Source: Schistosoma haematobium (lineage: Eukaryota > Platyhelminthes > Trematoda > Strigeidida > Schistosomatidae). Taken from it: a DNA stretch of 64,000 bases. The notes below the pieces were generated by a model, which was not told the origin of the DNA, ran no database searches, and saw only the letters and a program-made list of their open reading frames with translations. Location of the stretch: the NCBI RefSeq assembly GCF_000699445.3, contig NC_067198.1:39593523-39657522 (forward strand), in the 5' to 3' direction. This document shows positions 12,601-23,144 of the stretch, one piece after another. Within the stretch, counting starts at the first letter, position 1, and each line of letters begins with the position of its first letter. The translations under genes were made by a program, and so were the position numbers.

Positions 12601-15600
12601 GCATGACATGGTGTCGTGGCATGAAAGAAAGCTGCAAAGGACTGGCCTCTGTTGGTCCTTCACGGCTCCCTGGTTAGGGTCCGAGAGATGGTGCTACACA
12701 GTGGATAGAGACGTTATCAGATATGGCTCAGAATAGAAGCCAGTGGCGATCCTGCTGTAACCTTCTTTTACTTTCTTCATAAAAAGTGGTTGTGTATCCC
12801 TTACCTGAAAGATTTCTTCTGATTGTACCTTTCCATTCCCTCGTTACTACCACACTACCTTACACCAATCTCTTCGTTATTGTTCTCTTTTTCTTTTTGC
12901 GCTCCTTAGTTTTTTTTTTATTACTCTTCGAAGTCTCATTGTTTTGTGTGGCGCATATATATTGGCCCTCTTCTGTACCAATATTCATGTGTTCAAATAA
13001 TAATAATAATATCTTGCTGTGCTAATATAGGATGGGGACTTGAACCGATCCACATGGGTTAAATTCTATTTCGTACATGACTGATTGATTTCCACCTTAT
13101 ACGCTACCTTTATTTATGTCACCCCTTGAATACTACATAACCTTCGAAAACGTTTTCCGACTAGATTTTAGTATCTTTGTTTGTTATGTAACAATATTCC
13201 AACTTATTACAGACTACGTAATGTGCAAATTAACCGAATACAGTTGTCTCGAGTGCTGTTAGAGGTATGAGGGTGGTTTCCACTTCCCGGTTGCTCACAC
13301 TGTGGAAGGGTTCTTCTAGACGTACCTGAAAAGTAAATTGGGTTAGAGGTGGTCTTGGCGACCTGAGACCGCAACCGCAGTGCCCGAACGAACACTGCTT
13401 GAGGTCTGTCACACTTTTCTGTGGTTAGTTTTTGTGTTGGCTCCGTATTTGTCGGGACCTTACCGACGGAGACGGAAATCCGTGGGATAAAGCGAGGTGT
13501 GCATTTTTCGGAGTCGATCTTTCCTAACTCTACCCTTCCTTGTAGGAAGGCAGCATCGCCGTTATGCTGGTTGTTTGGGGGAAAAACCTATTGCCATCAC
13601 ACCTCTGTACTGTCAGCAGTACGAATTCACCCTCAGACCTTGGGTACTGTTGCACAGTTTTTAAAACATGACGTGAAAAACAAGTAATTTACTACGCTAA
13701 ACTCAAAGTATAGACAATACGATTATGTATAATATTTAAAATAGAACATTTATAAAGTAATTCGTTGCCAATAGGATAATATATTAAAATACTATGAAAC
13801 AGTGCTCCTAGACTATTTAAGAATTTAAAAATTACCATTCAGAAATTTTATCAAATTCTATTTCTTCATCCAATTTGTACATTTTAATTTTAAATAGACA
13901 TTAATCGGTATAATAAGGGAAAGTCGTCATCGTCCTAGCCTGTGCTTCATGTGATAGCGAAGATTTTAACTAATCAGGGAGTGAGTGACCTACAAAAATA
14001 ATGTCCGGTCACGTTTGTGACAACTGATCAGTTTCTGTTAACATCATATATAGGGACACTGTGGTGCGTGCTACGTATATTGATATAAGTAGTATATTAT
14101 GCGAGTCAGGAATGTAATGTCTGGCAGCAGAAGATGAGGGAAGATTAGGAAAGCAAGAGCGGGAATATAATGCAATTGGTATGAAAATGTAAGAACAATG
14201 AAGTCTGAGGCATTTTGAGACAATTGATGGACATTTTGCAAATTAACGATTTAACATATAGTTCTCAGATTTTATTGAGATGCTCTGTAATTTTGTGTCA
14301 AATACACTCGGTTGTCCCCACCCGTGTTCTGTTCATTACGACACAAAGAAATGGTCTGAGAATAAGTACAAATACGCTTATTTACTAAACTAAGTAGTCT
14401 GTCTCATAGGTATGAAAATCAGATCGACAGAGTGAATATCAAAGTAACAAAAAATAAAAAATACACTGAAAAACCAATCACTTGACGTCATCGAATTACT
14501 TTAAGAAACTGTGACTGGTATAAATGAATACAGTATAATAAACCTTTCCTAAGATAATTATTAGTTAACTTGAATTTATAACTTTTTGCGAACTGTTGAA
14601 AAAAGAGAAAATTGAATTACCTTTCAACATATTCTGATTCATGGCCGTTGGCATTTTGCAGAACTTTGAAACATTCAACATCTAAAAGACCCACCACAGT
14701 CAGAATAGATGCTTTGATACGGTACGGTTCATGCTATTATTTTTGAGGGATTAAGGAAAATAATAACAATCGAATACATGTAATGAAATCATTTCAGAGT
14801 TTTCGTCGCAGAATGAATATTTTATTCGGTACTTTATCTTAGGCTGGGTCACAAATTCGGAAATCATAACATTCATAGTTTTAAGCACTACACGAACTTA
14901 GATTCGAGTTAGAATTATATGATTCACACTAATTCAAAATGTAACCAATTTCAGCTGTAGCTCGTGTGAAATCGACATCGTTGGGACTCGGATAGATATT
15001 GATTAGTATCAATGGATGATGATGGCAGTGTACATAAAAGTAACTGTAGCTTACAAATGTGGATCAATAGACTTTTAAATTGCGAGATGTTGTAAGTCTG
15101 AAAGGTCCTCCGTTTAGTCTTGTGTGTGAAAAAGTGTTTGTTACTGAAAAGTCCCAAAGTATGACGAAGAAGTATAGTATTTCGCTGTTTTCGATAGTTT
15201 CTCAGCTAGTGTCAGTGTATAATGGTGGCGCAGTGGGGCTAGGATGTTGGTTTTTAGCCAATAAGTCACTCTTTCGAACACAGCTCTATCTACCTTAATT
15301 AGAACAACCAGGTAGTATCGCTAGCCCCACATTTAGAGCGTAGCTCAAAGCCAAATATATGAATCTGTACCTGTACCCTGTAACAATTTTTTAAATTTAA
15401 AACGGTCTAACAAATACGAAGTTAAATTACCCTCATTTACTTTGATTAATATACTTAGCAATACTGTATTCTAATTTCTAATAAATTTACCCATCCTAAA
15501 GTTCAATAAGAGAATCTCTAAAGCAGAGCTACATCGTATAAACAAAAAAATGTTGGTATAATTTTAACTGATTCAGTCAATGTTTCTAAAAAGCAATTCA

Positions 15601-18600
15601 GAAGAGACGGGTCAGTTTATTACATGACACAATGGTGTGAAAATACGCTATATAGAACTTTATCTATTAGTCCATTAAGACTCCTTGATTGGGGTCCCAG
15701 AAATGGCGAAACTTAGTGGCTAGAGATTTTGCCAGACAAGGCTCAGAATGGAAGCCAATGGCAGTCCTGTTGTGATTTTCTAGTACTTTCTTCATAAAAG
15801 CGATGTGAATTTACCTGAACGAAAAGAAAAGCCTTTCTTGGTTGTATTTTAGACTTGTAGAAAGTAATTACCTAGACTATTGAACACAGTCATAGCTCGG
15901 CCAAAGTCAAAACAAGTTTGATAAACTTCGTCTGTTAAGAACAATAACTGCAGCACAGAAAAAAAGTGATTCAGCAAAAATTAATATCGTTTATGACAAG
16001 CATGGGAGATTGTGATCGGTGACTAAACAATGCATAGTCAGACAAGGTCGAACAGAGTCAATGTGGTAGTGGGCATTTAACTCTGCCATTATTGGTGGAT
16101 TTGTTTATCGACCACCCCTTACAAAACTGGACAATATTTTCTATTATATAATGATTATCGTTAGTTTCATTTTTTTATTTTTGGTTGTAATTCCCTCCTG
16201 TTTTTACCTTATTTCTTTAGAATTTCATATCCTTATTTGTTTGGCGCATAATAGATTTCGGGGTATTAAATAAAAAATTTCAGAAAAAAATCGACTTTCA
16301 TATTAGAACTTTAAAGTTTAGATGTTGTAAATACAATTAAACAAAATACATCAAAACGTACCTCAAATGATTCATCATCATTAGAATCTAATGCAATCAA
16401 TTGAATATTTACTTCATTTAACAGATCAAATAAACGATCGAATGCATTAAGAGTTCTAAAAATTCAGAAGAAAAGTAGGCGTATATGAACAAACAAGAAA
16501 TGAAGACAATTAATTTGTTCAAATTATTGTTGCTTATTTAATCAACACAGTTTTATAAACAGGGAAGGGAATCTATCTTTACATAATGACGACATTCAAG
16601 AATCGGCACATAAATAACTTTGATTTGATTGATAGTCTATTAATGGTAGGAGTCTTTATGAATGTCTCTCAAACTATTGCTAGTCAATATTTAAAAGGTA
16701 CTAAACTTATTGCGGAAAACAGCAAGTTAGCAGTCGGGTTAATCAGTTCTGTTCAAAATTCTTAAGTTACAAATTCTGTTAAATTCATCATAATCTAGCT
16801 TGTTGATTTGGATATGTCAGGTGGAAATGATCTGTGATTGGTTAGTGGGCAGACAGACAAGAACTAAGCATACAGACTATTGTTAAAAGACGGATTTCAC
16901 TGTATGGTGCTATACTTTACTCTGGATTTTACAATGTATTAATATAGTTATTTCAGCTCATGATATCTTGTTTTCAGTGGCTAATCGCAATTGTATATTT
17001 ATGTATCACACAATTCGGTGTAGAGGTCTTGTAGAGCAAACTATTGGGCAGAAAGTACGATTATTTAGTGAAACTACAAAATGTTGGTGCAATATGTACA
17101 CCTAGTTATCAGTCATCCCTTTGAATCATGTTGTGTATTTTGTAATCTAAGTTGGTTTTAGACTGTTTTTTCCTTTCATTTCCGAACTAATTGTTCTGCA
17201 TACACCGTGCTTTTTGATCTCCTAGAACTCTTCACTTCGGCCGTCAACTGTAGCAACCTCCACGCGACTTTCTGCCGCATACTACGCATAAAGTCTTCTA
17301 AGTAAACTTCACTGTAGTCTAATCGTCTAGTGCGTCAAGTTGTAGTATCCCGCATGGCGCATCGATCGAGTGATTAATTTACTATCTAGTCTAGTGTTAT
17401 TGTATTACCGTATTACACAACGGATTTTTAGGCGAAATAATCTTTAGTAACAAATTTCTAGTATCAATGCTTTTTAAGTTGAAGTAAAAGGTTTCTAACG
17501 AACAAATTTTGGATTTGACCTTACATCATTCATCTACTTTGCTGTGAGCAGCTGAATAGTGACAAATTATGAACTTTCACAAAATGCGCGGATGAAAGAG
17601 CTGAATAAATTAGCTTGTACTCAGTAATTAATTCACAGTTGTATTATAAACCCATAAAAACTATTCAAATAGCGTCTTTATCTTATTGTGCTAACAAAAA
17701 ATAGACTGAAAGCATACCGGTCGAATAAGCTGGAGTTCATACAATCATGCTTTTTGTCATAATCGAACAGTACGCTAACAAAAGCGAATAGTACTTTAGC
17801 GTGTAAGCCATGAGATAGATTACACTCCTCTGCAAAGAAAGCAAATGAAAAGAAATATGGAGAACAGTGGTTTTAACATGAAAAAAAACAAAGACAACAA
17901 TGTAAGTGTTAAATCTAACTAAATTAAACATTAAGTGCAATATTATGTGTGAAAAAGTTTGTATCTTAGAGGAAAGTCAGATGAGAATAAAATTAGTTTT
18001 CTTTTTATTATCATTTCGTAAGTGTTAAGCCGAAAGAGAGAACTATATTTTGGTTCACCAAGAACCACAATCATTACTTTAATCCAGAAATGATATACAA
18101 TTCGAATCGTTTCTGATAAGAGTATGATTTCATACTGGTGATCGATTGACCTCTTCTGTGTGTGTTTATACATTGTCTATATCAATGTGTTTGGTGACCG
18201 TCAATCCCGATATTTTCGAATAACTCCAAAATTAAAGGACAAAAGGACTTTAAGATTTTTTTTAAAGCCTTTTTACGTTTATTGGCATGACTTTACAGTA
18301 AAAAGACTGCAAAACATTATTACAGACTTGCTAATTACTAGTAAATTTGAATGCATAGCAAATGTTTTCAATGCAGTAGTATTATGCATAGAATTTCATA
18401 AAACTGAAAAAAAAAACTTTTTAAATACCTCTTCGGGAGAATAAAATAGACTTACACATTTTATACAATAGACTGACTACATGAAAAACATAAATCAACT
18501 ACAACACTATTGATGATTGTTAGAGTCATAGTGTTGTTGATACTTTGGGTTGAAAATTGTTGAGAAACCTAGACTAATAATAATATAAACATCATAACTG

Positions 18601-21283
18601 TTGAAGAGTTCCAGAAAACTCCTCGAAGAAAGCCAAGAAAGGCTCTGAAAACACGGAGAAACACCTTACCCAATCAGCGTTCACTAGAAGTTTTGCCAGA
18701 AACATCTAGAAGTTGGAAATTCACATTTCGAGTTTCTGATTGGATTATTACTATACTGCTATTATGTTCGGTAGCATTCTAGAATTTTCGGGAAAACTCA
18801 AGGACATCTAAAATATTATAAAAACCCTATATTTTCTGTAAAGAAATGAACCTTCGGAGTAAAGTTTTTCTTGCATATTTTGAGCCTTTTCTCTCGTGTT
18901 CAAGTCGCTGTGTAGTTCTAGTTTGGGGGTTACTAGAAGAGCTTAGAAACCGAATATAGTGTTCAATTAGCAAGACTTATCAATAACCATTAAGCTATTT
19001 AATGATTATATGAGCTCAGTAGCTCGGTGGATGATAAGTTAGTATATGAACTGAGAGGCACTAGGCTTGAGTTTCAATGTGAACATTGGCACTAGGATCT
19101 AAATATATCCAACTGACAATCACCGGCTAGATTCTAACAATAAATACAATCTATCTATTCTAACCATACTAACTACTGCATGTCAATGGGAAACTCACTA
19201 CCGGTTGTTTTTGAAGAAAAATGTATGGTGAAAAAACAACCTGTCTAAAGACTTACTAATTTTTTCTTCAACTTGCATAAGTAACACAATTTGATCACTG
19301 GTACTTGCACCTTTTTTACCACGACTTGCCAAAATTTCTGTCATTTTCTTAACTACAACATCAAAATTAATTTCTTGTCCTTTTTCAAAGGCTTGAACTT
19401 GAATTTCCGGTCGTCCGTAAGAATCAATTGTAGTCCATGTTCCATCTTCTATATCAGATGAAGCTCTTAATTGTTTTTTAGTTGATCGATCTTTTGCAAT
19501 TTTCTTAATTTTCGTTTTATCCTAATAAATAATAAGCAGGATAATTCTTAGAGTATCAGTGATGTGATACAATTCAACAAGATTATCGCAAATTAAAATA
19601 AAAAATTAGGTTTGAAACAAAGAGTTCCGTGATTCCAGTCAATATATTACCGAACTGACTGATATAATTAATTTCACTTAAAGCAATCGAATTAAATAAA
19701 CACCCACAATTTGTTTTCATTTACCACGGGTGTAACTAATCAAACATATAGTGGTTCAATTAATGACATTAAGTAACACTGAGTTATTCATCATAACAGT
19801 ACTATTGGAAAGAGTAGGTTCTTCAGAAGAAAAACGTCCTTAAATTAAGTTATTAGAGTTCGTAATGCTACGCCAGTGTTTATGATCAATGGCCTATTTG
19901 ACTATCTAATAGCATACGTAGTAACCTAAAGAATATAACCAGGTTCGTTCATATGTATATTTTGCCTGATTCACACTTCAAATAATCACAATGTATGCAT
20001 ATTAGTTGCAAATAAATGAACACTTGATATACGTATTGTGCGCTCTCATGACTTTCTGTGATCACATCGTATATGATTCTTTGGTATCAAATTAATTTGC
20101 CTAAGACCACGACATGTAATGCCAGCAACTTATGAATCATATAAATTACAACATTAAAAACCAAAACTCCAATAAAAAGGATAAATGTATTGAAAGGGTA
20201 TTTAAAATATCTACTTGAAACCGTCGTCTTACCTTTTTATCATCCGAAGTACTTTTTAAAAAGTATACCGAAGGATCTTTACAACGATCCAAATTGATAT
20301 CAATACTGCTAGTACTTGAACTATCATCATCAGAAAAATCATCACTATCACTATCATCCATATCATCGTCATCATCCTCTGAATCAGATGCAATCGACTT
20401 TCGTGTTGATTTCTTGACAGTGGAAGTAGGTAAAGTCCCAGGAACCTAGTAAAGAGAAAATGATAGCAGCAAATAAAACAAAATAGGCAACCTGATACGA
20501 TCTGAGTGCTTAGAACACTGAATCATTGATTTACAATGATAGTTTGGGAAAAAACTGAAAATATACTTGCCTTTATCGGTGAAGGAGCTGTTTCCTGTTC
20601 ATCAGCTTCGGTATCTGAAGCATAAAAATAAGTGAACTACGTCAAAAAAACGATGAAAATACCAGAAATCCCAGGTTCTTCATCTACATAATTTTCTGAA
20701 TTCTGAACATATATAGCATGAGTTTTATAATAAATAAACCTACTTCACGAAAGTCGCGAATATTTGCTTCAAATAGTCGTGTATATTTCTTCACACGTTG
20801 TTTTAACGTGGCAAGTGATTTAACTGCACTCTTGTTCATCTCTTTTTTCTTTTCCCACGAATCGTTAACAAAATCTTCAAGCTCTGCTATACAGCGAACA
20901 TAAAACGGTGGCACTCCATCGAAATCATTCATTTGAACAGATTTCTCGTACACTTTTACCAAGTTTTGGAAATCTGTATTCATTTAGATCAAAAAGCGTT
21001 TAAGTAAATCATTCTTTTTATATACCAATGATTACATTTGACATATCCTTAATTTTCTTATGATTGTTCAAGTTCTTTATTATACTTTGCATTTCCTCAC
21101 ATCTGTGAATCGGTTCACATTAAAAACAACTAGTGTATTGACATACCGTTTATTCCGACCACTTTTAACAATACGTTTAATATCTTCTTCATCACTAGAC
21201 AAATGTAAAGGGCGTGATTCGATGCGTCTAACTGGCTCCTCTTCCCGATCACTATCAGAAGAACTGAATATATCTGCATACAT
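2699..21283 (-). CDS. EIF3C: Eukaryotic translation initiation factor 3 subunit C (3'-incomplete, 15 exons)
   Basis: Core subunit of eIF3, which binds the 40S ribosomal subunit in the cytoplasm and organises the preinitiation complex. Exons (5' to 3'): 21147-21283, 21026-21102, 20744-20973, 20663-20702, 20571-20614, 20233-20445, 19257-19521, 17718-17829, 16362-16455, 14621-14733, 8321-8447, 6890-7141, 5207-5486, 4899-5092, 2699-2902. They sum to 2382 bases (794 codons) with every junction in phase. The product matches animal eIF3c throughout: an acidic N-terminus, RGKKG near residue 320, [17 protein letters not shown] [47 protein letters not shown], and a PCI-type end with [12 protein letters not shown]. 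Start: the first Met of [12 protein letters not shown] sits where the family starts. Human eIF3c is about 913 residues, so the C-terminal exon or exons should lie left of the window; I found no match in 1-2698. All introns are GT-AG except intron 5, which is GC-AG. Confidence 0.95.
3303..3485 (+). mobile_element. Degraded Smα-type SINE
   Basis: The order of the family is kept: GGTACATCCACCTGA, a decayed stem II with AAATAGAAC, then GTCCTGGATTCC and CCACAATCCATCTA. The CUGAUGAG and GAAA cores are broken. It lies in EIF3C intron 14, antisense to the gene. Confidence 0.6.
4380..4830. other. Unclassified dispersed-repeat-like stretch
   Basis: Less AT-rich than its surroundings, with runs of C/T and no open frame, in EIF3C intron 14. 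It could be a solo LTR or promoter-like repeat fragment. I found no terminal TG/CA pair with a target duplication, so the class is open. Confidence 0.25.
5490..6889. other. EIF3C intron 12; LTR-like GC-richer segment at 6060-6430
   Basis: Mostly plain intron. 6060-6430 is distinctly less AT-rich, has a TATATATA stretch near 6195 and polypyrimidine runs, and looks like a decayed regulatory repeat such as a solo LTR. There is no protein match. Confidence 0.25.
7470..7525. repeat. (AT)n microsatellite
   Basis: About 28 uninterrupted AT units inside EIF3C intron 11. Confidence 0.95.
8777..9010 (+). mobile_element. RTE-type 3' fragment upstream of the long RTE copy
   Basis: Reads like the end of RTE coding sequence and its 3' UTR: GGACTGAGCCATG, CGGTTGGAGACT, AACATGGTTAGAAATCG, then TTTGCAGTGGTGCAGG and CT-rich UTR. 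It matches 24560-24700. It abuts the 5' end of the long RTE copy. Confidence 0.65.
9530..9628. repeat. (ATT)n microsatellite in RTE 5' UTR
   Basis: Long run of ATT (pure from about 9553 to 9627), preceded by imperfect units. It gives spurious poly-Asn and poly-Ile frames. Confidence 0.95.
9732..12782 (+). pseudogene. RTE endonuclease-reverse transcriptase ORF, two nonsense codons
   Basis: Open for 890 codons from the Met at 9732, then broken by TGA at 12402-12404; the frame continues to a second stop TAG at 12675-12677 and ends at TAA 12780-12782 (1016 residues without the breaks). The second break replaces Trp of the conserved PGWGPRD block and the first falls where relatives have W in CWDHRVSN. 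Domains: APE endonuclease, residues about 20-290 ([21 protein letters not shown]); RT about 500-790 ([52 protein letters not shown] with YADD at 737-740); RTE C-terminal block with [12 protein letters not shown]. Endonuclease residues are altered: the SDH motif is CDN (276-278) and the IDHI motif is IEHI. So RT looks intact but the endonuclease is probably dead. Confidence 0.85.
13205..13640 (-). mobile_element. Isolated 5'-UTR fragment of an RTE element
   Basis: Matches the 5' ends of the minus-strand RTE copies at 52660-53070 and 59140-59560 (shared: CACTGTGGAAGGGTTCTTC, GACGGAGACGGAAATCCGTG, TCTGTACTGTCAGCAGTACGA). Only the 5' part is present and no coding region follows. Confidence 0.7.
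13641..14620. other. Rest of EIF3C intron 10, nothing recognised
   Basis: AT-rich with no exon that fits the phase between EIF3C exons 10 and 11. The stretch near 14095-14330 is somewhat GC-richer and repeat-like but unidentified. Confidence 0.4.
14621..19521 (-). CDS. EIF3C: EIF3C exons 7-10 (middle region)
   Basis: Exons 19257-19521, 17718-17829, 16362-16455 and 14621-14733 encode residues 248-441. Exon 7 matches the human stretch around FAKGTEITHAVVIKKL (here [16 protein letters not shown]) and RGKKG. Exon 8 reads [19 protein letters not shown], equivalent to ENNLGEGVIVKIKF. Exon 9 ends in NDDESFE and joins in phase to exon 10 [14 protein letters not shown], equivalent to QPLRVRGCILTLVERM. 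The large introns (1427, 1262 and 1628 bases) hold a Smα-like SINE and an LTR-like sequence but no recognised gene. Confidence 0.92.
15690..15800 (+). mobile_element. RTE 3' relic
   Basis: GATTGGGGTCCCAGAAATGG, AAGGCTCAGAATGGAAGCCA, CCTGTTGTGATT and TACTTTCTTCATAAAA follow the last 100 bases of the long RTE ORF (12665-12785) with decay. Confidence 0.65.
16456..17717. other. EIF3C intron 8; GC-richer unclassified stretch at 17140-17400
   Basis: No coding match. 17140-17400 contains TTCACTTCGGCCGTCAACTG and CCGCATACTACGCATAAAGT and is probably a fragment of a dispersed element, not identified. Confidence 0.25.
18599..18990 (+). mobile_element. Candidate solo LTR
   Basis: Starts with TGTTGAAGAGTTCC, has a TATA box (ATTATAAAAACCC near 18815) followed 20-40 bases later by GTAAAGAAATGAACC, then T-rich sequence and ends near a CA. 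No internal retrovirus-like genes are nearby. No target duplication is evident, so the call rests on promoter-like architecture only. It sits in EIF3C intron 7. Confidence 0.35.
19008..19170 (+). mobile_element. Degraded Smα-type SINE
   Basis: A head resembling a tRNA A box (GAGCTCAGTAGCTCGGTGG) and GCACTAGGCTTGAGTTTCAA at the B-box position, then the GGATCTAAATATATCCAACT to ACTACTG tail. The hammerhead core is no longer recognisable. Confidence 0.5.
20233..21283 (-). CDS. EIF3C: EIF3C exons 1-6 (acidic N-terminal region)
   Basis: Six exons separated by introns of 44, 52, 41, 48 and 125 bases encode residues 1-247. Exon 1 carries [19 protein letters not shown], matching the conserved SEDEEDTKRVV stretch. 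Exons 2-3 carry the helical N-terminal domain ([16 protein letters not shown], then [15 protein letters not shown]), which in other animals lies in the part that contacts eIF1 and eIF5. Exons 4-6 form an Asp/Ser-rich linker that ends in [13 protein letters not shown], equivalent to the family's FLKK motifs. Intron 5 (20446-20570) uses a GC donor after AAG. Short 5' introns are a known feature of schistosome genes. Confidence 0.93.
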
Positions 21284-22242
21284 TGTTCAAACTACATACA
21301 TAGGGAGTAGAAAAATAGTGTAAATAATTTGACTAAGTAATAAGTTAGTGAGTAAAATTCGAACAGAATAAAACTAAAAGCCAATAATCCAGTTCAGTAT
21401 CATGTATGGTGTTGAGTCACACCTATTGTCACTTGTTCGCAGTCTAACCAACATAAAATAAAGTGAGTCCTATTAAAATACTATCCGAAATCCTACAAAG
21501 TACTAGGGATCGATACTAATTCGTTGTAAACGAATTAAAAGTACAGTTATTTTGCTAGCAACGACACAAGAACTTGAGTAGAACTTTTACCATTCAAGTA
21601 TAACAAGCACACTGATTAACGTCTAAAGCTACGTCCAGGCAACCGTTAGTTTATAATAAGTACCGACTTCAGGTACAAAGAGAGCCATTATTTGACCCGG
21701 GGACTTGTAGCATCTAGATAAAGGGGGGAGTATAATCCACAGTGCTATCAGTCCTTGATGAACATTGTCAAGATTTAACCGTCGCTGCTCCTTGACCTCA
21801 ACTCTGCGACTGACTCGGTTCACCATCTGGACCAAAGATTATATCAACCTGTTGGAGGTTCTGTATCCAAACACTTTTGGTTGTATCAGATCATATGGTA
21901 AATTGACATTTGAGTTGGTTTTGTCGGCTATTGTTCATCGGTTTTATTACCTATTCTTTCATTTAATAGTTACCATAGATATCCCCCTTTCTCACTCTTA
22001 TGGTCTGCTTTCAAACCATCGAAAAATGGCAGTAATGTTTGGAGCCGAAAAACCTCTTTTTAACCACAAAACTGACTAGACAAAAATGTTCGGAATGTGT
22101 TTAAATGAAAAAAAGTAAATCTAGTAAAGTGACTTTATACTGATTTCGACAAAGGGATCAAAAAAGTTAATGGCGTTAACCAACGTTTGTCATGAGAGCA
22201 TAATCAGCGCTGGTAAACTAGTGGTAGACTAAATGTAAAACA
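21284..22242. other. Intergenic, 5' of EIF3C
   Basis: Upstream flank of the EIF3C start. No obvious TATA box or initiator that I would assign. 21630-21960 is a GC-richer, repeat-like stretch of unknown class. Confidence 0.4.
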
Positions 22243-22780
22243 ATTAGTCCCTTTGATAAATTTCGATAATGCAACAAGACGAAGTTTATCAGAATTATGT
22301 GATATATTTGCGCAATACATTTCGAACAATCTGATTACACATATACTTGTTAAGAACATTTATATATATAAATTAAAAAGTCAACTATACAGGTTAAAGG
22401 TAAGCCATAACAAAGAAAAAAATATAATATTAAAGTACACAAAAACAAATGTGATTACCACTCTCGATAATAAATCAGTATTACTAGGGTAGATTAAGTG
22501 TAAGGGCAAATTGTTCTTGAACACATAAAGGTGGTTTCAATTTCCGTATAGCCAAAGCTTCAATAAACCTTAGTATACGCCCTTGAAGGCTTTTGTATAA
22601 CACTACGAGTGTTGACTTGATGTCAACATTATGATCAGTCTCAATCAAATGTTTTGTAATGGATGATGATGTCTGTCTATCCTGTGATCTTATTTGACCA
22701 TTGGAATCCAAATTTTGGGGTAGGTAAGAATATCGACCAGATATAAAAAGGTGAGTTTAGTGTGCAGCAACTCGTTTTGT
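22243..22780 (-). mobile_element. Penelope-like element fragment with GIY-YIG end
   Basis: The minus strand encodes SSSITKHLIETDHNVDIKST, then [20 protein letters not shown] and the LTLNLPW end: conserved His, Glu-Ala and Leu-Pro-Trp spacing of the C-terminal GIY-YIG nuclease of Penelope-like elements. The coding part is 22484-22711 and the rest is 3' UTR. It is homologous with 49225-49745. Penelope-like elements (Cercyon) are known in schistosomes. Confidence 0.65.
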
Positions 22781-23144
22781 AGTCTATAACAGTAAAATGC
22801 GGGCAGTCAATATAGGAAATGTGTGAGTTTCTGTACTCCATTGCAGAAAATTTCGAAGTATTACTCGCGAATGGTGGAACCTTGAAGAGAATAATCATGA
22901 GGTTAATATAAGGTACTAGGTAGAAGCGATAAAGTGGTTATTAGCCAAGGCTGTGCAGACAAGAGCTACATGTTTAGCGACCGTCTGATTATATGCGTAA
23001 AGTTGGCTGACAAAGGGATGAGTAAATCACTGCTTCATATTATTTCACAAAGTCACTTGATGCCAGTATGAAGCATCAATATGTTTAGAATACCTCACCA
23101 GGATTCGCATGTTAATCATAATTGGCGTTTGAATACCTTTAGGT
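22781..23144. other. No recognised feature
   Basis: Between a Penelope-like and an RTE fragment. No supported gene. Confidence 0.4.

Larger units (their letters stand above)
9015..13087 (+). mobile_element. RTE-clade non-LTR retrotransposon, near full length (SR2-like)
   Basis: 5' UTR (9015-9730) with a long ATT microsatellite, one APE endonuclease plus reverse transcriptase ORF, and a 3' UTR that ends in the family's tail (CTTGCTGTGCTAATA, ACTTGAACCGATCC, then TGACTGATTGATT). The single ORF with EN and RT and short tandem 3' end is typical of the RTE clade; among schistosome elements SR2 is the closest I recall. It lies in EIF3C intron 10, antisense to that gene. Exact ends are uncertain because no clear target duplication is seen. 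Confidence 0.8.

Noticed and set aside
13830..13905. Exon-like stretch ([15 protein letters not shown]) with a GTAATT donor on the minus strand in EIF3C intron 10
   Set aside because: No acceptor, and exons 10 and 11 join in phase without it.
15872..15947. A splice-flanked open stretch ([20 protein letters not shown]) between EIF3C exons 9 and 10, first taken as an exon
   Set aside because: It ends in phase 1 while the next exon starts in phase 0, giving an immediate stop. Direct joining of exon 9 (NDDESFE) to exon 10 (HEPYRIKA) is in phase and matches other animals.
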